Positions 26,265 through 35,637 of a stretch of DNA of 64,000 nt are shown piece after piece. A program made the translations under genes and the position numbers. The notes below the pieces were generated by a model that did not search any database, was not told where the DNA came from, and saw nothing but the letters and a program-made list of their open reading frames with translations. Each line of letters starts with the position of its first letter. Position 1 is the first letter of the stretch. The stretch is taken from NCBI GenBank assembly GCA_963803265.1, contig CAWDLZ010000017.1, positions 186,001 to 250,000 of the forward strand. The letters are read 5' to 3'. The DNA is from CAIKMD01 sp963803265 (GTDB lineage: Bacteria > Pseudomonadota > Alphaproteobacteria > ATCC43930 > CGMCC-115725).

Positions 26265-28002
26265 TCAGTCGAGCCGCAGCCGCTCCTCGGCGAGATGATA
26301 GAGCCGCCGCCACAGCAGCCGGTTGAACAAAACGACGTAAAGGCTCAGCACCGTAATGCCCAGCGCGATGCGGGGGAAGTCGCCTTTTACGGTCATATCC
26401 GCGATATAGGCGCCGATGCCGGTCGCCTCGAGCGTCGTACTACCCCATTTCGCCACTTCGGCGACGATCGAGGCGTTCCACGAGCCGCCCGATGCCGTGA
26501 CCGCGCCGGTGACGAAAGCCGGGAATATTCCCGGCAGCACCAGCCGGCGCCACCACAGCACGTTCCGCACCCCGAGATTTCCCGCGACGAGCTGATAGTC
26601 GTAAGGGAGCGCCATCGTGCCCGCGATGACGTTGAAAAGGATGTACCATTGGGTCCCGAGAATCATCAGTGGCGATAGCCAGATCTCCGGGTTGAGCTTG
26701 TAGACGACGATAGCCGATACCACGATCGGGAAAAACAAATTCGCGGGGAACGCGGCGAGGAACTGGATGATCGGCTGAACGTGGCGCGCGAGGCGCGGCC
26801 GCAAGCCGATCCACACGCCGATCGGCACCCAGATCAGCGAGGCCAAAGCGATCAGCACGATTACCCGCACCAGCGTGACGAAGCCCAGCAGCACGACGTG
26901 GAAAACCTCGCCCCACCCGACCTCGGCATGGATGAAACGGCCGATCTCCAACAGCGCCCCAGCCGCCGCCGCCACCAAAAACACGTTCCAAACCGCATCG
27001 AACGTCGCGGTGCTCCGTGCCGCTGCGTGAGCGCGCCGCGCCGGGCGCGGCAGGCTGCGGCGTGCTCGGCTGGCGAGGCCGGCGCAGAATTCGACCGCAA
27101 CGCCGAGGAGAGAGAACAGTCGCGCCCGCCGCACCATGACCAGGAACCAGGGCGGCTCGATCTCGTCCTGGCCGATCTCCTCGAAGCGGAAGCGCTGCGC
27201 CCAGGCCAACAGCGGCCGGAACAAAAGCTGGTCGTAGATCAGGATGCAGCACGAGCATGGCGAGGATGGCGTACAGCACCGCGCCGAGATCACGCTGGTC
27301 GATCGCGAGCGAGATATAGGATCCGATCCCGGGCAGCAGCACCTGGTTGTTGGCGACGCTGATGGCCTCGCTGGCGACGACGAAGAACCAGCCGCCCGAC
27401 ACCGACATCATCATGTTCCAAACCAGCTGCGGCAGCGCGAAGGGCACTTCGAGCTGCCAGAAGCTCTGCCAGGGCGAGAGGTGATACATCCGCGCGGCTT
27501 CGCGCAGATCGTGCGGCACCGCGATGAAAGACTGGTACAGGCTGAACGTCATGTTCCAGGCCTGCGAGGTGAAGATCGCGAAAATGGCGGCGCATTCGTA
27601 GCCGAGGAGGCTGCCGGGAAAGAGCCAGATGAAGCCGGTGACGGTGATGGACAGGAAGCCGAGAATCGGCACCGATTGCAAGATGTCGAGGATCGGGATC
27701 AGAATCTTCTCGGCCCGCTTGTTCTTGGCGGCAACCGCGGCATAGCCGAGGCTGAACACCAGCGACGCAGCGAGTGCCGCGACCATGCGCAGCACGGTTC
27801 GGAGGCCATATTCGGGCAAATAGCTCGGATCGAGCGAGATCGGGAGCTGCTGGCCCGGAACGAAAGGCACGCTCATCTGCTGGCTCGCCCAGGCGATCAG
27901 CGCGATTCCGCCGATGACGAGCGGCAGCGCTACCCCGTCCCAGAAGCTGGGCATGAGACGCGACGGCCACGCGACGATGGGCAAGCCCCAGCGCTGTTGC
28001 AT
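26265..28002 (-). CDS. ABC transporter permease with two fused membrane domains (frameshift near 27246)
   Basis: Two BPD-type permease domains in one chain, an arrangement found with the AAA-associated ATPases. The first half (from ATG 28002) has ILDILQSVPILGFLS and a permease EAA loop around LREAARMYHLSPWQ. The frame then changes once: AILAMLVL continues as ILIYDQLLFRPLLAW when one base is removed from CTGCATCC (27242-27249). The second half has a matching EAA-like segment around LVAGNLGVRNVLWWRRL and ends ERLRLD. The corrected protein is 578 aa. A single-base insertion in the sequence is the simplest explanation. The substrate is unknown. Confidence 0.85.
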
Positions 28003-28149
28003 CGTCCGGTCCCGTTCCCCGAGGTGCGATCGCGCGAAAGGGTGTAGCTAAACTTTGTGGCAAGCGAAAGGGATCAAGCCGCCTCGCAAGCCGGCTGCTC
28101 CGCGGCCGCGCCGCTGGGCCTGGTCGCCCGCGTCGGCCTCAGGAGCTCG

Positions 28150-29385
28150 TTAGGCCTGGCGCCGCGTGGGCGCCTCGGGCGGCGTGCCGTCGGGCGTCCC
28201 GCAGAGGGCCATTGCAATGTCCTCGATGCCGATGAGGCGTGCCGCCGGGAAACGGGCGGTGACCGTGGTGCCGCGCCCCAACTCGCTTTCGATGGTGAGT
28301 TCGCCGCCATGAAGCTCGGTCATCGCGGCGACCAGCGGCAATCCCAGGCCGGTGCCATTATGCGCGCGGCTCAACGCGCTATCGACCTGGACGAAAGGCT
28401 TTAGCACACGTGGAATGTCGGCCGGCGCGATGCCGATGCCGGAATCGCGGACGCGCAAGGACAGCCCGCGCGCGGGATCGAGATCGACGTTAAGCGAAAT
28501 CCTGCCGCCCGGGTGGGTGAATTTGATCGCATTCGACAAGAGGTTCAGCAAGATCTGCTTGATCTTCAGCCGGTCGCAGAACATCAGCGGCGGGATGTCG
28601 GGCAACCCGGTATGAAGCGACAGGCCCGCTGCGTCGGCCTTGGGGCCGACGAGCCGCGTGACCGTGCGCACGAGGCTCGTCACGTCAACCGACTCCTCCA
28701 ACAGCTCGAGCTTGCCGGCTTCCGCCTTCGACAAATCGAGGATTTCGTTAATGATCTTCAAGAGATCGGTGCCGGCCTCGAAAATGTCGTTGATATAGGC
28801 GTGATAGGTGCCGTTGCCGATTGAGCCGTGCGCGCCGTTCAGCATCAGCTCGGAAAAGCCGATAATCGCGTTGAGCGGCGTCCTCAGCTCGTGGCTGATG
28901 TTGGCGAGAAAGTCCGACTTGGCGCGATTGGCGGCCTCCGCGGCCTCCTTGGCCGCGCGCAGCGTTTCGTAAGCCTCGCGATTCTCGGCCTCGAGCCGTT
29001 GCCGCTCGAAGGCGCGGTCGAGCACCGCCATCAGCTCGTCGGGCTCGCAGCTCTTGTCGCAATAATCGTAGGCGCCTTGGCGCAACGCGGTGATCGCGGT
29101 TTGGGTGTCGGCATGGGCGGTCATCATCACGACGACGAGATCGGCCCGCTCGGATTTGAGCCGCGCCAACAGCTCGACGCCCGACATCGCGCCGAGCCGG
29201 ACGTCGATGATCGCGACCGGCGGCGCATAACGCTTGGCCGCGATCGTGGCGGTCTCGGCCCGGTCGGTGACGATCGGGGCATAGCCCTGCGGGATGAGGA
29301 GATCCGCGATCAATTCGGCGAATTCTTGATCGTCGTCAACGATCAGGAGCTGCCGCGGTCTCGCGGTTGCCAGCGTCTCAGCCAT
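28150..29385 (-). CDS. Hybrid receiver-histidine kinase (REC-HisKA-HATPase)
   Basis: 411 aa. Residues ~14-125 are a receiver (LLIVDDDQEF, phospho-acceptor Asp in VAIIDVRLGAMSG, MMTAHADTQTAI, Lys in YCDKSCE). A coiled linker (ENREAYETLRAAKEAAEAAN) leads to HisKA with FLANISHELRTPLNAIIGFSE near residue 175. The ATPase domain follows with LLNLLSNAIKFTHPGG (N-box), RDSGIGIAP (G1) and GTGLGLPLV (G2). There are no membrane segments, so it is cytosolic and presumably driven by phosphorylation of its own receiver. It overlaps the upstream dual-receiver gene by 8 bp and is the last gene of a three-gene operon. Confidence 0.9.
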   Translation of the reverse strand: MAETLATARPRQLLIVDDDQEFAELIADLLIPQGYAPIVTDRAETATIAAKRYAPPVAIIDVRLGAMSGVELLARLKSERADLVVVMMTAHADTQTAITALRQGAYDYCDKSCEPDELMAVLDRAFERQRLEAENREAYETLRAAKEAAEAANRAKSDFLANISHELRTPLNAIIGFSELMLNGAHGSIGNGTYHAYINDIFEAGTDLLKIINEILDLSKAEAGKLELLEESVDVTSLVRTVTRLVGPKADAAGLSLHTGLPDIPPLMFCDRLKIKQILLNLLSNAIKFTHPGGRISLNVDLDPARGLSLRVRDSGIGIAPADIPRVLKPFVQVDSALSRAHNGTGLGLPLVAAMTELHGGELTIESELGRGTTVTARFPAARLIGIEDIAMALCGTPDGTPPEAPTRRQA

Positions 29386-30119
29386 CGGTCGCGGATGGCG
29401 CTGCGCCGGTCGCGGCGGCGATAGCGAGAAGCAGTGCATCCGGGTCGAACGGCTTCAGCAAAACTCCGTTATCGGGCCTCTGAAGCTGCGCGCGCAACGT
29501 ATCCTGGTCGCGCGACCCGCCGGTCACGAAGATCGTCGGGATCGCCCTGCCGGCTTCTACCAGCTTGCGGTGGACTTCGACCCCGGTAAGGAGCGGCATG
29601 GAGAGATCGAGCACCAGACAGTCGATGTCCGCGGCCGTCGCCTTAGCCAGAGCCTCCTGGCCGGTCGATGCGATCTCGACGCGATAGCCGTGCCGGGTCA
29701 GGATCGGCTTGAGACTGGCGGCGAAATCCGGATCGTCGTCGGCGACCAGCACCATGCCGCGCGGCTTGACCCGATCCAGCGCCTGCAAGAGATCGGTGAT
29801 CGCGAACGGCTTGCGGAGGACGCCCAAGGCGCCGTTGTCGATCGCCTGCGCGACGAGCTGCTCGAGGCTATAGCCGGTCATCATCATGACTTCTTGCATC
29901 GGGCCGGATCTTCTTGAATTCGAAGAACGTCTCGACGCCGTTCATGCCCGGCAGTTTCACGTCCATGAACACGAGGTCGAAATACCCCTCGCGAAAGATC
30001 TCGACGCCGCTCTCGCCGCTGAAGGCGGCTTCGACGGCGTGGCCGCGCATCATCAGAATGTCAACGATGCTGTCGGCGTGGTCGCGATCGTCGTCGATCA
30101 CCAGTATCCGCGCGCTCAT
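29378..30119 (-). CDS. Dual-receiver response regulator (frameshift near 29891)
   Basis: Two receiver domains and no output domain, so it is a phosphorelay intermediate rather than a transcription factor. The first (ATG 30119) has ILVIDDDRDHADS and the acceptor Asp in LVFMDVKLPGMNG. The frame then shifts: IRPDA continues as VMMMTGYSLEQLV once one base is removed from the GCAAGAAGTC stretch (29888-29897). The second has LVADDDPDF, the acceptor in CLVLDLSMPLLTG and the Lys in LLKPFDPD. The corrected length is 246 aa. The start overlaps the upstream kinase stop (ATGA); the 3' end overlaps the hybrid kinase gene by 8 bp. Confidence 0.85.
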
Positions 30120-31959
30120 GCCGCGATCTCCTTTCTTTTCTCCTCCGAGATGGCGAGCCGCACCGTGACCCGCGTGCCGTTGCCCGGCTCGCTCGCGATC
30201 GCGATGTTGCCGCCGTGCTGCTCGACGATCTGCTTCACGGTCGGCAGGCCCAGGCCGGTGCCGAAGCTCTTGGTGCTGAACAGCGGCTCGAACACCTTGG
30301 ACAGGATATCGGCCGGAATCCCGGCGCCGGTGTCCTGTACCGCGAGCTCGAACCAGTTGTTGACGACCGTGCTGCTGACCGTGATGCGCCGTTCGCCGCC
30401 GCTCTCGGGCAGGGCTTGGGCAGCGTTGTCCAAGAGGTTGATAACCACGCGGCGCATCGGCTCGGGGTCGATGGCGATGAAGCACCGGGCGTTGAGATCC
30501 GCGCGAGCGTGATGTCGGAGGGCACGTGCTGGTCGTTCAGCACTTCCTCGATCCATGGATCGGCCGCCAGGACCGTCGGGTGCAGCTCTTTCATGCGGGT
30601 GAAGTCCAAAAGATCGGTGATGATACGGTCGCAGCGCGTGACGCTGCGCTCGACGCGGCCCAGGGATCGATCGAGATCGAGACCGCTTGTCTTCGCCGTC
30701 TCCTTGACGGAAAAGAGCGTGTTGCGGATGGCGCTCAACGGGTTGCGCAGCTCGTGTGCCATGGTCGCGGTGAGCTGGCCCAGCGCCGAGAGCCGCTCCT
30801 TGCGCACGAGTTCGCTTTGCGCGGCGCTCAGCTCGGCGGTGCGCTCCTCGACCCGGCGGGCAAGTTCGACCTCCACCGCCACCTCTGCGGTTATGTCGCG
30901 GCCGGCGCCGCGATAGCCGAGAAATTTTCCCGTCGCGTCGAAGACTGGTGTGCCGCTGACGCTGACGTGAATGGTGCGGCCATCGGCGAGCTCGCGCTGG
31001 AAGCGGAAATTATGGAACGGGCGGCGGGCGGCCAGATCGGCGTCGTGGCTTGCCCATTGCTCGTCACTGACCCCGAGCTTCACGGTCTCGCGGCGCGTCT
31101 TGCCCAGATCGCCGGAACCGGCGATGTCGTTGAGTGTGCCGCCATGCGAGAAGCGACTGAAACGCAGATTTTCGTCCTGCTCCCAGAACCAATCCGAAGC
31201 CGATTCGGCGAAATCGCGAAAGCGCGCCTCGCTGACGGCCAGCGTCGCTGCCGCTCTATCGCGCTCCTCGCTCTTACGGTGTTGGAAGATCGCGAACGCC
31301 AGGCCGAGCGCGGCTAAGATGGCAAACGTCGCAGCGCCCAACCCGTTCGATTCCAACAGGTTGGTGCGCAGGAACGGGCCCATCGGCACGTCGATCGCGA
31401 ACGCGCCCATGACGTCGTTCAAATGCCAGATTGGCTGACCCGCCTGAATCTGGTTATGGCAATCGACGCAGCTCTCGTTGCCGGCCAGCGATGGGTAGAC
31501 CGTGCGGAAGACTTGATGGCCGCCCACCGCCAAGAACTCGCTGACCGGTTTCGGCGTCTTCTCGCGGGTGAAGGACTCGACGGCTGCCGCCATCGCGCCA
31601 TCGGTGGGCTTGGTCTTGATCTCGCGGCCGGGCACGCCGACCATGATCAGATTAAATTCGCTGTTACCGCCGTTCGCCTGGTTGAAGGCCGCGATCGCAT
31701 CCGCGCGAAAGCTCGCGGGCACTGGCGCGGTCGTCGAAAGCTGCGCGCGCAAGGCGGCGTATTCGTTCACGAAGGCGTCGACGAGCCGAAGCGCGGTGAT
31801 CTTCTCCTCGCTCTTATTCTGCTTGAACCAACTCAGATTGGAAGCGTAGAACCCGTAGCCCACGCTCGCGGACACGATTAGCGACAGGCTCAAAAAAAGG
31901 ACGAATGCGTGTCCCGACCGACTGCCTAAAAAATGCCCGCACCGCGCCCAAAAGCTCAT
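30116..31959 (-). CDS. Membrane sensor kinase with c-type heme motif (DUF3365-PAS-HisKA; frameshift near 30500)
   Basis: 614 aa after correction. An N-terminal helix (AFVLFLSLSLIVSASVGYGF) precedes a periplasmic DUF3365/Tll0287-like domain that has a CVDCH heme-binding motif near residue 165, so it may bind heme c covalently and sense redox or small ligands. A second helix (LGAATFAILAALGLAFAIF) follows, then a PAS domain (SEARFRDFAESASDWFWEQDE) and HisKA with TMAHELRNPLSAI. After VPSDITLAR the frame changes; adding one G at about 30500 (GCGCGGATC) continues into DLNARCFIAID and a complete ATPase domain (NLLDNAAQAL, DTGAGIP, GTGLGLPTVKQ). It is the first gene of the operon. Confidence 0.87.
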
Positions 31960-32216
31960 GGCAGAATCCCCCGCCGCTGCCCTTTTCGTGGCCGCATCAT
32001 GGGCTGGGGATGCTTAATGGCGCATTAATTAAGCTGTCTAAAGATCCATTAAAATTCAAGGTTTCTGGGGCTTTTTCGACTTTCTAAGGCCGGAGTTCGC
32101 GGCTGGCGAGGCGCGCGCCCACGGGGCCGTGGCGGGCTTCCCGCGTAAGCCGCTAGAAAGTGTTCGGTGCTTCATTTCACGATTGACTCTGCGGCGTCGC
32201 GCGCTCGAATCACGTC
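31960..32216. other. Intergenic divergent control region
   Basis: 257 bp between the divergent heme-motif kinase (minus) and the TIM-barrel gene (plus). The middle (about 32010-32090) is distinctly AT-rich for this genome, with two related stretches, CATTAATTAAG and CCATTAAAATTCAAG, on either side of a GTCTAAAG. It presumably holds both promoters, but no convincing -35/-10 pair or known operator was identified. Confidence 0.4.
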
Positions 32217-33041
32217 ATGAATCGCCTCTCGCTCGCACCCGTGACGATCAATGAGGTCGATCCACCCGAACTCATAGCCGCGGCACATGCTGGCGGCTTC
32301 GACTCGGCCGATCTGCGCGTCCTCGGCGCGCCCGGCGCCGCGCCGGTCACCCCGCTGATCGGCAACCGTCCCCTGATCGCCGCGACCGCCGGCGCTTGTG
32401 CCGATACCGGGATCACGATCTTTGCCGCGACCGGACTGTGGCTGGTGCCCGGGTTTAGCCTCGATGCCGCCCTTCCCGCGCTCGAGGTCGCATCCCGCCT
32501 CGGCGCCGAGCAGTTTCTCGCGGTCGGCAACGACCCCATCGAGGCGCGGATGACCGATCATCTCGGCCGGCTTGCCGAGGCCGCCGGGTCTTTCGGCCTC
32601 GGCGTCGCGCTCGAATTGATGCCCTATACGGCAGTCAATTCGCTCGGCATGGCCCATCGCATGGTCGCTGCCTGCCGCTGCCCTAATCTCGGCCTGGTCA
32701 TCGACGCGCTGCACTTGTTCCGCGCCGGCGGCACGCCGGAAGAAGTCGCGGCCCTGCCGCCGGGCGACATTGCCTATCTTCAGTTATGCGATGCCCCGCG
32801 ACAGCCACCAGCAGGATTAGCGTTGCGGGTCGAATCGCTTACCGCGCGGCGCTACCCGGGCGAAGGCGAACTGCCGCTCAATGCGCTGATGGATGCGTTG
32901 CCGAAGAGCATCGTGGTCGACGTTGAAATCCCGTCGGCCCGCGACCGCCACTTGCCTCCGGCCCAGCGCGCCGCCCTCGCCGGCCAGGCGACACGCCAAT
33001 TCCTGGCCGCTCGGGAAGCGCAAATTGACATAAGTAATTGA
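32217..33041 (+). CDS. Sugar phosphate isomerase/epimerase-like TIM-barrel protein
   Basis: 274 aa, xylose-isomerase-like (AP endonuclease 2) barrel. Recognisable strands include GFDSADLRVLG, LGVALELMPYTAVNSL (Glu as a likely metal ligand), LGLVIDALHLFRAGG (Asp and His as metal ligands) and YLQLCDAP, with the last acidic ligand probably in PGEGELPL. Members isomerise or epimerise small sugars or inositols; the substrate is not predictable here. The only close neighbour is the sigma factor downstream, whose probable promoter overlaps this gene's 3' end. Confidence 0.82.
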   Translation: MNRLSLAPVTINEVDPPELIAAAHAGGFDSADLRVLGAPGAAPVTPLIGNRPLIAATAGACADTGITIFAATGLWLVPGFSLDAALPALEVASRLGAEQFLAVGNDPIEARMTDHLGRLAEAAGSFGLGVALELMPYTAVNSLGMAHRMVAACRCPNLGLVIDALHLFRAGGTPEEVAALPPGDIAYLQLCDAPRQPPAGLALRVESLTARRYPGEGELPLNALMDALPKSIVVDVEIPSARDRHLPPAQRAALAGQATRQFLAAREAQIDISN

Positions 33042-33052
33042 TATACAATAAT
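33025..33052 (+). promoter_or_regulatory. Probable sigma-70 promoter for the sigma factor gene
   Basis: TTGACA (6/6 to the -35 consensus) at 33025-33030, 16 bp spacer, AATAAT (5/6 to the -10) at 33047-33052. It overlaps the last codons of the TIM-barrel gene and lies 116 bp upstream of the sigma factor ATG at 33168. The strongest housekeeping-type match noticed in the window; untested. Confidence 0.55.
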
Positions 33053-33167
33053 TTTGATCGCCCCACTTAAAACAGGTGCAGGCCGCCCCAATATTGTGCC
33101 AAGATGCCTCCCGGCCGGATCTCCCAGGCTGGCGCATCCACCACTTTGTAGAGTGAGTCATTACATC

Positions 33168-34760
33168 ATGCGGGCCAATTTCGCCGGCGCCGAAGCCGTG
33201 GAACAGCCAATTCAACCGGTCGAGGCGGTCGAGTCAAACAGCGACGAGACCAGCGTTGCCGTCGAGGAAGCGCCGCGCGGCAATATTGCCGCCGATGCCA
33301 ACTCTGGCGATGCCATGCAACATTATCTGCGCGAGATCTCGGTCGCGGAGCTGCTGACGCGCGAGCAGGAGGTCGAACTGGCGCAGCGCATCGAGGCCGG
33401 GCGGGCGGCGATGCTGGCCGCGCTGACCCGCAGCGGAGTGCTGCGCGGCGCGATCAAGGCGTGGCGCGAGGGGCTTAGCAAGGGCACCGTGCTGCTGCGC
33501 GACGTGGTCGATTTGACCGCGACCCGCCAGCGCCTGAAGGGCGATGCCGAATCGACTTTCGACGAGGCCGCAACGGCGTCGGCGGTAGCCCAGCTCGAGG
33601 CCGAGCTGCTGCCCGAAATCAACGCGGCGCTCGGCCATGCGATCAAGGCCGGACGTGGGCGGCCGAACGCGGTCGCCAAGGCGCTCGCCGATATCGTGCT
33701 GCAGCCTGCCGAGGTCGACAAGCTCGCTCATAAAGTCAAAGAGGCGAGTCGGCGCCTGACCGAGCTCGAAGGCGCCCTCGTGCGCATGGCCGAGCAGGCG
33801 GGCGTGGTGCGGCGCGACTTCGTCAACAGCTACCGCGCTGCCAATGGCGCGCGCAATTGGTACGATGCCGCCAAGCGCCGCCGCGTCACCGCCTGGCGGG
33901 CCTTTTTCGGCCGCTACGGCGAGGCGGCCAAGACCATCGTCGTAGAAATCGACGCGATCGCCGCCGAGGCTGGCCAACAGCTCGAGCAATTCCGCGCGAC
34001 CTCGATCGAGCTGCAGCGCGGCACGCGCGAGGCCGAGCGCGCCAAGGAACAGATGGTCGCGGCCAATCTGAGGCTCGTCACCTGGATCGCGCGCCGCCAT
34101 GTCAATCGTGGCCTGCCGCTGATGGATCTGGTGCAGGAAGGCAATATTGGCCTGATGCGTGCCGTCGAGAAATTCGACTGGCGGCGCGGCTATAAATTCT
34201 CGACCTATGCCACCTGGTGGATCCGGCAGGCCTGTTCGCGGGCGCTCGTGGATCAGGGGCATTTGATTCGCATCCCGGCCCATCTTGCCGACGAGGTTCG
34301 CCGCGTGCTGCGGGCGCAGCGCCGTCTCGCCGGCGAATTGCGGCGCGAGCCGACCGAGCCGGAACTCGCCGAGCGCCTTGGCGCGCCGCTGGCAAAGCTA
34401 CGGACGGTGCTCGAGCTGGTGCGCGATCCGGTAAGCATGGATCAGCCCGTCGGCGAGGACGGCGATGCCACGATCGGCGATTTCCTAGAGGACGAGCAGG
34501 CCGTCATGCCGCTCGAAGCCGCAGCAGCAGCCGAGCTGCGCCAAGCGACCGAGGAAGCGCTGGCGCGCCTCACGCCGCGCGAGGCCGACGTGCTGCGATT
34601 GCGCTTCGGCGTCGGCCAAGCGGCCGAGCACACCCTCGAAGAGGTCGGGCGCAAATATCAGGTGACGCGGGAGCGCATCCGGCAGATCGAAGCCAAGGCG
34701 CTCAAAAAGCTTAGTCAGCGCGGACCCGATCGCCGGCTCGCCGGTTTCCTCGATCGCTGA
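33168..34760 (+). CDS. RpoD-family sigma-70 factor, divergent paralogue
   Basis: 530 aa. Region 1.2 begins near residue 50 (MQHYLREISVAELLTREQEVELAQRIE). Residues ~100-285 form a non-conserved region as in group 1 factors. Region 2 near residue 294 has NLRLVTWIARRHVNRGLPLMDLVQEGN then KFSTYATWWIRQACSRAL, where RpoD would have I-T-R-S-I. Region 4.2 is LEEVGRKYQVTRERIRQIEAKAL. The N-terminal region 1.1 is essentially absent. The -10 recognition helix residues are close to, but not the same as, housekeeping RpoD, so this is probably an alternative (group 2-like) factor rather than the primary one. The start is ATG 33168; the frame is open upstream to 33054, but the promoter lies there. Confidence 0.85.
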   Translation: MRANFAGAEAVEQPIQPVEAVESNSDETSVAVEEAPRGNIAADANSGDAMQHYLREISVAELLTREQEVELAQRIEAGRAAMLAALTRSGVLRGAIKAWREGLSKGTVLLRDVVDLTATRQRLKGDAESTFDEAATASAVAQLEAELLPEINAALGHAIKAGRGRPNAVAKALADIVLQPAEVDKLAHKVKEASRRLTELEGALVRMAEQAGVVRRDFVNSYRAANGARNWYDAAKRRRVTAWRAFFGRYGEAAKTIVVEIDAIAAEAGQQLEQFRATSIELQRGTREAERAKEQMVAANLRLVTWIARRHVNRGLPLMDLVQEGNIGLMRAVEKFDWRRGYKFSTYATWWIRQACSRALVDQGHLIRIPAHLADEVRRVLRAQRRLAGELRREPTEPELAERLGAPLAKLRTVLELVRDPVSMDQPVGEDGDATIGDFLEDEQAVMPLEAAAAAELRQATEEALARLTPREADVLRLRFGVGQAAEHTLEEVGRKYQVTRERIRQIEAKALKKLSQRGPDRRLAGFLDR

Positions 34761-34835
34761 CTGGCGGTCGCGTTTGTCCGGGTCGGCGGGCCGCCACGCG
34801 ATACCGTCGTTGAGGCAAGAAATTCGGGGTGGGAG

Positions 34836-35618
34836 ATGGGGCCGGCCTCGGGGCAGATCACCTTGCGCGGCCTGGCCAAGCGCTACAACGAGCTGACGGT
34901 CTTCGCCGGCATCGATCTTGCCGTGGGCGCGCGCGAAATCGTCGCGCTGGTCGGTCCCTCGGGCTGCGGCAAGACCACGCTATTGCGCTGCATCGACGGG
35001 CTCATTCCATGCGAGGGCGAGGTTTCGATCGATGGCGCGCGCGTCACCGAGCCGCCTGCCGGCGTCGCCATGGTATTCCAGCATTTCGGCCTTTTTCCGT
35101 GGAAGACGGTCTATGACAACGTCGCTTATGGTTTGCGCATGGCGGGCGCCGGCCCGGCCCAGGTCGCGTCGAGCGTGCCGGGCTTCATCGGCCTTGTCGG
35201 GCTGACTGGCTTCGAGAGCGCCTATCCCTATCAGATGTCGGGCGGCATGCAGCAGCGCTGCGGCCTCGCCCGTGCCCTCGCCATCGAGCCGAAGGTCCTC
35301 CTGATGGACGAGCCCTTTGCCGCAGTCGATGCGCAGACCCGTGAGATCCTGCAATTCGAATTGCTGCGCATTTGGGAGCGCCGACCGACGACCATGGTTT
35401 TCGTCACCCATTCGATCGAAGAGGCGGTATTGATGGGCGACCGGGTCGTCGTCCTCAAGGGCCGCCCGAGCCGCATCGACCAAGATATCACGATCGATCT
35501 GCCGCGACCGCGCAGCCGCGCGACGCTGAGCCTGCCGCGATTTTCCGAGCTGCGCGAGCAGGTTTGGAGCAATCTCATGAGCGAGGCACGCCGCGCCGAA
35601 TTTCAGCTTGGCGCGTAA
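34836..35618 (+). CDS. ABC transporter ATPase (nitrate/sulfonate/taurine type)
   Basis: 260 aa importer ATPase. Walker A GPSGCGKTTLLRCIDGL, Q-loop FQHFGLFPWKTVYDN, signature MSGGMQQRCGLARALA, Walker B LLMDEPFAAVDAQTRE, and switch His in FVTHSIEEAV. The D-N-V-x-x-G-L and S-I-E-E-A-V elements are typical of the TauB/SsuB subfamily. First gene of a four-gene operon (ATPase, binding protein, two permeases) starting 75 bp after the sigma factor stop; the next start is 19 bp downstream. Confidence 0.92.
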   Translation: MGPASGQITLRGLAKRYNELTVFAGIDLAVGAREIVALVGPSGCGKTTLLRCIDGLIPCEGEVSIDGARVTEPPAGVAMVFQHFGLFPWKTVYDNVAYGLRMAGAGPAQVASSVPGFIGLVGLTGFESAYPYQMSGGMQQRCGLARALAIEPKVLLMDEPFAAVDAQTREILQFELLRIWERRPTTMVFVTHSIEEAVLMGDRVVVLKGRPSRIDQDITIDLPRPRSRATLSLPRFSELREQVWSNLMSEARRAEFQLGA

Positions 35619-35637
35619 ATTGAAGCGGGAGGGAAGG

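Noticed and set aside
29888..29897. Programmed ribosomal frameshifting at the broken genes
   Set aside because: No slippery heptamer with a downstream structure was evident, the sites differ, and so many recoded housekeeping genes would be unprecedented; error is simpler.
33025..33060. Sigma factor starting at 33054
   Set aside because: The frame is open, but the probable promoter sits at 33025-33052 and the first 38 residues look non-coding; ATG 33168 fits better.
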